Both the position numbers and the translations under genes were made by a program. Of a stretch of DNA of 48,408 nt, positions 44,141 through 48,408 are shown piece after piece; the first letter of the stretch is position 1, and the number at the start of each line of letters is the position of its first letter. This stretch comes from Rhodococcus sp. (in: high G+C Gram-positive bacteria) (GTDB taxonomy: Bacteria > Actinomycetota > Actinomycetes > Mycobacteriales > Mycobacteriaceae), in assembly GCA_004211695.1 (NCBI GenBank), contig SEEV01000037.1:1-48408 (forward strand), read 5' to 3'. The notes under the pieces were generated by a model. The model was not told where the DNA came from. It worked only from the letters and a program-made list of their open reading frames with translations, and did not search any database.

Positions 44141-45373
44141 ATGCACCGTCCCCTGGAGGGTTTCCGGATTCTGGAAGTCGCCCAGTTCACCTACGTCCCG
44201 GCCGCCGGCGCGGTTCTCGCCGACTGGGGCGCCGACATCGTCAAGGTGGAGCACGCCGAGACCGGCGACCCTCAGCGTGGGCTCGTGCGCGTTCTCGGAC
44301 ACACTGCCGGCAAGGAAGGGTCGTCGTTCGCGCCGATCATGGAGGGTCCCAACCGGAGCAAGCGCAGCATCGGCATCGATCTGGCGAATCCGGCTGCGCG
44401 GCCCGTTCTCGAGGAACTCATCCGCCGGAGCGACGTCTTCCTGACCAATTACCTGCCGGGTGTGCGGACCAAGCTCGGAATCACGGTCGAAGACGTCCGC
44501 GCAATCAACCCGAACATCGTCTACGTGACGGGCAGCGGGTTCGGCAGCCAGGGGCCTGATTCCGACAAGGGTGCATACGACGCCACCGGCTTCTGGGCCC
44601 GTGGTGGAAGCGCCGACGGCGTCATGCCGGAGAAAGCCGATCAGATGGCGTTCATGCCGGCCGGCGCATACGGCGACAACATCGGCGGAATGACGATCGC
44701 CGGCGGCATTGCCGCAGCGCTTCTCGGGCGCGAGCGCACCGGCGCGCCGTCCGTGGTGGACGTGTCCTTGCTCGGGGTTGCGGCCTGGGCCAGTCAGTTC
44801 ACTGTCAACCTGGCGTTGAGTTCCGGCGGTCCCCTGCCGAAGGTGAAGCGCAGGAAGACTGCCGCCGCCGGAAACCCGCTCACTGGTTCCTATCGGACCT
44901 CGGACGGCCGGTGGCTGCAGTTCTCGATGTTGCAGCCCACCCGTTTCTGGAACGAATTCGTCACGGCGATCGGACTCGAGCACCTGGTCGACGACGCGCG
45001 GTTCGCCACGATGGATGCCATCTTCCAGAACTCCGAAGAGATCGGCGACTGGTTCGCCGAGGCGATCGCCGGCCGTAGCTACGTCGAGTGGATCGAGAGG
45101 CTGAAGAGCCTGAGCGGGCCGTGGGCTCCAGTCCAGAACAGTTGGGACGTAGGGAACGACGAGGCGCTGATTGCCAACGGCCGTATCACCGACATCGTCG
45201 ACGCCGATGGCGTCGGCCAGAAACTCGTGGCGAACCCGGTCAAGTTCGACGACGCGCCGGTGCAGATGACACGAGCTCCCCAGTTCGCCGAACACACAGA
45301 CGACATTCTGCGTGAGCTCGGTCTCGACGACGAGCAGCTGATCGAACTCAAGATCGCCGGCGCAGTGACCTAA
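44141..45373 (+). CDS. Family III CoA-transferase (CaiB/BaiF type)
   Basis: A 410-residue CoA-transferase. It starts with PLEGFRILEVAQFTYVPAAGAVLADWGADIVKVE, the family's first motif, and has the catalytic Asp147 in KGAYDATGFWARGG, matching Asp169 of formyl-CoA transferase. NRSKRSIGIDL and the late TRAPQFAEHTDDIL are also typical. It moves CoA between carboxylic acids without ATP, or racemises acyl-CoAs. In this operon it may activate the acid produced by the amidohydrolase or recycle CoA from the cleavage product. Confidence 0.9.
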   Translation: MHRPLEGFRILEVAQFTYVPAAGAVLADWGADIVKVEHAETGDPQRGLVRVLGHTAGKEGSSFAPIMEGPNRSKRSIGIDLANPAARPVLEELIRRSDVFLTNYLPGVRTKLGITVEDVRAINPNIVYVTGSGFGSQGPDSDKGAYDATGFWARGGSADGVMPEKADQMAFMPAGAYGDNIGGMTIAGGIAAALLGRERTGAPSVVDVSLLGVAAWASQFTVNLALSSGGPLPKVKRRKTAAAGNPLTGSYRTSDGRWLQFSMLQPTRFWNEFVTAIGLEHLVDDARFATMDAIFQNSEEIGDWFAEAIAGRSYVEWIERLKSLSGPWAPVQNSWDVGNDEALIANGRITDIVDADGVGQKLVANPVKFDDAPVQMTRAPQFAEHTDDILRELGLDDEQLIELKIAGAVT

Positions 45374-45389
45374 AGCTCGTACCTCATAG

Positions 45390-45413
45390 GTTACTTATAG
45401 TACTATGTTAGAC
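45390..45413. promoter_or_regulatory. AT-rich palindromic element before a small conserved gene
   Basis: GTTACTT, then the 10-bp palindrome ATAGTACTAT (45397-45406), then GTTAGAC. The whole 45374-45431 gap is AT-rich, and TATGTT at 45404-45409 could be a -10. The ends match the inverted element at 40848-40870, suggesting the same regulator acts twice in this operon. Confidence 0.4.
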
Positions 45414-45431
45414 ATCTATTCTGGAGGAATC

Positions 45432-45740
45432 GTGATTCTCAAGGTCGGACAGTCTTTGGCCAGCCCCGTCGACACCACCACCGTGATCGTGGTCCGTGCG
45501 CCGAAGGAGGAGGTGTCGTTGACGTGCGGCGGCGTCGAGATGGTCGTCGGCGGTAAGCCGGGAGGCGACGGTTCGTCCATCGACCCGGCGCGGATCGGTG
45601 GCGCTCAGCTCGGCAAGCGCTATGTCGACGACGGCGCCGGCCTCGAAGTGCTGTGCACCAAGCCAGGCCAGGGTCTGCTCGAAGTGAACGGCACTGCGCT
45701 GCCGATCAAAGCAGCAAAGCCACTGCCGTCCTCGGACTGA
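45432..45740 (+). CDS. Small conserved beta-rich protein of unknown function
   Basis: A 102-residue protein from GTG 45432, chosen because GGAGGAA lies just upstream. It is rich in beta-forming residues (TTTVIVVRAP, VSLTCGGVEMVVGG, GLEVLCTKPGQGLLEVNG) with two Cys (LTCGG and VLCTKPG) and ends in KAAKPLPSSD. No signal peptide or membrane segment. It looks like a conserved protein found beside actinobacterial acyl-CoA synthetases, but I cannot name a function. An accessory or substrate-binding role for the next gene's product is a guess. Confidence 0.65.
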   Translation: MILKVGQSLASPVDTTTVIVVRAPKEEVSLTCGGVEMVVGGKPGGDGSSIDPARIGGAQLGKRYVDDGAGLEVLCTKPGQGLLEVNGTALPIKAAKPLPSSD

Positions 45741-45781
45741 CGTGTCCGTCTTCCTGTACCCGAACCTGGAGTGAGTGTCGG

Positions 45782-47287
45782 ATGAATATCACGATGTTGT
45801 TGGACATGGCCGCCGACGGATTCGGCGAACGCGTGGTGGTCGGAACGCGCGAGCAGGGACTCACAGCCCGCGAACTGCAACGACTTTCCGCTTCCGGCGC
45901 TGCCGAGATCCGCAGGGCCGGTGCCGATGCTCTGGTGTATCTGGCAGTCAACGGCCCTGCCTTCCCCGTCGCCATGTTCGCCGCGGCTCGGGCAGGTGTC
46001 CCGCTCGTACCGGTCAACTACCGGCTCGGCCGAGAGCAGCTCGATGCGTTGCTCGCCAATCATCCGCATGCGCTCGGCATTGCGGGCGCGGATCAGGCCG
46101 AGGCGCTCGAACGGGCCGGATTGACCGTCTACTCGCCGCAGGAATGGCTGCGCGGCACTGCGGCATCGACCGAGACCGAACCGGACTTCGGCGACGCCGA
46201 GGAGCCTACGCCCCCGGCAGTGATCATCTACACCTCCGGCACCACCTCCGCCCCGAAGGGGGTGCTGCTGCGGCACGAGAACCTGTCGTCGTATGTACTC
46301 GGGTCGGTCGAATTCTCCTCGGCCGAGGACAACGAGGCCGCACTCGTCAGTGTGCCGCCGTACCACATCGCCGCCGTCGCCAACGTGATCACCAATCTCT
46401 ACGCCGGTCGGCGCACGGTGGTCCTCGAACAGTTCACACCCGGACAGTGGCTCGACACCGCTCGCCGCGAAGGCATCACTAATGCGCTCGTGGTACCGAC
46501 GATGCTGTCGCGAGTAGTCGAATCCGATGCAGACAAGACGGTTCCGACGTTGCGTGCCCTCGCCTACGGCGGCGCACCGATGCCTGCTCGGGTGATCGAG
46601 CGTGCACTGCAGATGTGGCCGGAGGTCGGATTCGTCAATGCCTACGGTTTGACGGAGACCAGCTCGACCATCGCGGTTCTGGGACCGCAGGATCATCGCG
46701 CGGCTCTGGAGAGCGACGACGAGGCGGTGCGGGCACGTCTCGGATCGGTCGGGCAGGTGGTCCCCGGAATCGAACTGGAAATTCGCGATGCGGGCGATCA
46801 GAGCGTGGGCCCCGGCGTGATGGGCCGCATCTGTGTACGCGGCGACCAGGTGTCGGCCGAGTATGCAGGCATCGGTCGCATGGTCGACGAGCGCGGGTTC
46901 TTCGACACGCGAGACAAGGGTTTCCTCGACGAAGAGGGCTTCCTGTTCGTCGGCGGTCGGATCGACGACACCATCATCCGTGGGGCCGAGAACATCGCAC
47001 CCGCCGAAATCGAAGACGTCATGCTTCGGCACCCCGCTGTTCTGGACGTTGCCGTCGTCGGTATGCCCGACCAGGAATGGGGCCAGCGCATCGAGGCGGC
47101 AGTGGTGCTGAGACCGGGCCTTCCCGTCGATCCCGCCGAACTCAGGGATTTTGTCCGATCCGCGTTGCGGAGCAGCAGGACACCGGAACGAATCGAGTAC
47201 TGGGACGAACTGCCGCGCACCGAAACCGGCAAGCTCGTCCGTCGGCACGTGGTCGATCGTCTGACGAAACAGGCCACCGGTGTCTGA
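45782..47287 (+). CDS. Acyl-CoA synthetase (AMP-forming, FadD-like)
   Basis: A 501-residue ANL-superfamily ligase. The ATP loop YTSGTTSAPKGV is at 150-161; NAYGLTETSS, the hinge region with FFDTRDKGFLDEEGFLFVGGRIDD, and the C-terminal Lys motif PRTETGKLVRR are present. It activates a carboxylic acid to acyl-CoA through an acyl adenylate. The ATG at 45782 gives the usual start MNITMLLDMAADGFG. It is short for a long-chain FadD and resembles the group acting on cyclic or aromatic acids in Actinobacteria. Confidence 0.9.
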   Translation: MNITMLLDMAADGFGERVVVGTREQGLTARELQRLSASGAAEIRRAGADALVYLAVNGPAFPVAMFAAARAGVPLVPVNYRLGREQLDALLANHPHALGIAGADQAEALERAGLTVYSPQEWLRGTAASTETEPDFGDAEEPTPPAVIIYTSGTTSAPKGVLLRHENLSSYVLGSVEFSSAEDNEAALVSVPPYHIAAVANVITNLYAGRRTVVLEQFTPGQWLDTARREGITNALVVPTMLSRVVESDADKTVPTLRALAYGGAPMPARVIERALQMWPEVGFVNAYGLTETSSTIAVLGPQDHRAALESDDEAVRARLGSVGQVVPGIELEIRDAGDQSVGPGVMGRICVRGDQVSAEYAGIGRMVDERGFFDTRDKGFLDEEGFLFVGGRIDDTIIRGAENIAPAEIEDVMLRHPAVLDVAVVGMPDQEWGQRIEAAVVLRPGLPVDPAELRDFVRSALRSSRTPERIEYWDELPRTETGKLVRRHVVDRLTKQATGV

Positions 47288-47305
47288 CCGCGTCAGCTCC
47301 CTCGC

Positions 47306-47341
47306 TGCCGGTCGCCTCGTCCTCGCAGAGGGCGACCGGCA
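47306..47341 (+). terminator. Candidate hairpin between synthetase and MaoC-like gene
   Basis: TGCCGGTCGCC (47306-47316) and GGCGACCGGCA (47331-47341) form a perfect 11-bp stem with a 14-nt loop, 19 bases after the synthetase stop and 60 bases before the next start. It may end or attenuate transcription. Confidence 0.55.
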
Positions 47342-47401
47342 CGCACACATCACCGGCGCCGGCATCGGTCGAAGCCGCCCCATCCATCACGGAGGTTTTT
47401 C

Positions 47402-48408
47402 ATGAGTACGGAGACAACGGACAGGAAGGCCGTATACACCTTCCTCGACGAGGACATCCAACGAGCTCGCGACCTGGTCGGCGTGTACCACGCAGTGACA
47501 CAACGTGATCAGTTCACTCGCGCCACACCTGACGTGATACGTGCATTTGCGCGCAGCTATGGCGACGACAACCCACTGTTCGTCGACGAGGAGTATGGCC
47601 TCGATACCCGCTGGGGCGGACAGATCGCCCCGCCGATGATCAACATCGCCGTCACGAAAGATCTGCTTGCCGACCCGGTTCCCAGGGAACAGCGCCGGCC
47701 ACCGTTTCGCGGCATTCACGTCTTCGTCTCCGGGTCGACCACGGACTGGTACAGACCCGTCTACGACGGAGATGCGGTGTATTCCTTCCAAGGCTTCGAC
47801 AACGTCGAGATCAAGGAATCGGAGTTCGCCGGCCGCTCGCTGGTCGTGACGCGAATCCACGTGCAGTTCAACCAGCGTGCTGAAATCGTGTCGATTCAGC
47901 GTGTCCTCACCATCCATACCGAACGCCACGAGTCGAAGAAACGCAAGAAGTACGACACGATCGAACCCGCAACCTATACGCCGGAGCAAATCGCCGAGAT
48001 CGACGCGATCTACGAATCCGAAGTACGCCGCGGCGCACAGACTCGTTATTGGGAGGACGTGCAGGTCGGGGAAAGCCTCGGTGTCATGGCCAAGGGGCCG
48101 CTCACAGTGACAGACATGGTTGTGTTCCATTCGGGCGGATACGGATTCGCGCCCTACACCCCGTGCACGAGCCGCTTGGCCTACCGGAACCGCCAGCGCA
48201 TCGGCGCGTTCTACATCGACAACGAGCAAGGCATCCCGGACGTCGCCCAACGTATCCACTGGGACGCCGAATACGCCCGCTCCATCGGGCTGCCGTCCTC
48301 GTACGACTACGGCATGATGCGAGACTGCTGGCTGACGCACTTCCTCACCGACTGGATCGGCGACGAGGGCTGGATCGAAACGATGTCGAGCCAGATGCGC
48401 AAGTTCAA
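47402..48408 (+). CDS. MaoC-like hotdog dehydratase (double domain), cut by window end
   Basis: At least 335 residues, no stop before the window ends. The first half is a hotdog domain of the FAS1-dehydratase/MaoC N-terminal type: FARSYGDDNPLFVDEEYG near residue 49, then PPMINIAVTKDLL and YRPVYDGDAV. A second hotdog begins with WEDVQVGESLGVMAKGPLTVTDMVVFHSGG near residue 219. Proteins of this two-domain form hydrate enoyl-CoA esters of bulky or branched substrates; MaoC pairs do this in steroid side-chain breakdown. RBS-like GGAGG is at 47391. The hydration step would precede the retro-aldol cleavage by the DUF35-thiolase fusion. Confidence 0.87.
   Translation, partial: MSTETTDRKAVYTFLDEDIQRARDLVGVYHAVTQRDQFTRATPDVIRAFARSYGDDNPLFVDEEYGLDTRWGGQIAPPMINIAVTKDLLADPVPREQRRPPFRGIHVFVSGSTTDWYRPVYDGDAVYSFQGFDNVEIKESEFAGRSLVVTRIHVQFNQRAEIVSIQRVLTIHTERHESKKRKKYDTIEPATYTPEQIAEIDAIYESEVRRGAQTRYWEDVQVGESLGVMAKGPLTVTDMVVFHSGGYGFAPYTPCTSRLAYRNRQRIGAFYIDNEQGIPDVAQRIHWDAEYARSIGLPSSYDYGMMRDCWLTHFLTDWIGDEGWIETMSSQMRKF

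Overview
The window is GC-rich, gene-dense actinobacterial DNA. Gene content points to Mycobacteriales, most likely a Rhodococcus-like organism, but no rRNA or housekeeping gene is present to fix the genus. The pointers are two SDRs of the mycofactocin-coupled type, an MptpB-like phosphatase, 3Fe-4S ferredoxins of the P450 type, many FadE/SDR/crotonase-type genes, and FadR-type GntR and TetR regulators. Nearly every gene belongs to uptake, oxidation or CoA-thioester breakdown of an unidentified organic substrate. I see no IS element, integrase, tRNA, rRNA or CRISPR array.

Layout. 0.1-4.9 kb (+): cyclase-family hydrolase, SDR, broken tandem NTF2-like gene, strong hairpin, internally deleted carboxymuconolactone decarboxylase (CMD)-family gene, SDR ghost, ferredoxin reductase and 3Fe-4S ferredoxin. 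4.9-5.7 kb (-): a chimera of kinase-like membrane segments and a response regulator. 5.9-7.6 kb: mycofactocin-type SDR (+) and FadR-type regulator (-) around a shared hairpin. 7.9-12.8 kb (+): nitronate monooxygenase-like protein, crotonase, double-domain acyl-CoA dehydrogenase (ACAD), SDR. 12.9-19.0 kb (-): APH-like kinase, DoxX, TetR, ACAD10/11-like dehydrogenase, SDR, tyrosine phosphatase, quinone oxidoreductase. 19.5-25.0 kb (+): a five-gene peptide-type ABC importer (B, C, A, D, F) whose D ATPase is frameshifted. 25.1-30.8 kb: a second peptide-type importer (D-F-B-C on -, binding protein divergent on +). 30.9 kb: shortened TIM-barrel gene. 31.6-39.5 kb (-): nine-gene operon of mycofactocin-type SDR, ALDH, 7Fe ferredoxin, HIBADH-like reductase, 3Fe-4S ferredoxin, ferredoxin-NADP reductase, P450, TIM-barrel protein and SDR. 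39.8 kb (+): GntR regulator. 40.9 kb to the end (+): amidohydrolase, small protein, DUF35-thiolase fusion, family III CoA-transferase, small protein, acyl-CoA synthetase, MaoC-type hydratase (cut by the window end).

Working model (inference). Two peptide-type importers take up substrate. P450, SDR and ALDH oxidise it. ACS and CoA-transferase activate it. ACADs, crotonase and MaoC proteins run beta-oxidation-like steps, and the DUF35-thiolase fusion cleaves a C-C bond. The kinase plus ACAD10/11-like pair suggests handling of 4-hydroxyacyl-CoAs through a phosphorylated intermediate. A 37-nt promoter block shared almost exactly by the second importer's binding-protein gene and the nine-gene P450 operon ties uptake to oxidation; the GntR protein encoded beside it is the likely regulator.

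The most striking feature is damage. At least seven genes carry internal deletions, fusions or a frameshift (NTF2 pair, CMD, SDR ghost, sensor-regulator chimera, ABC ATPase, TIM barrel, P450), clustered near 2.2-5.7 kb and 31-34 kb. This may be real decay of a catabolic island or an assembly artefact; read mapping would decide.
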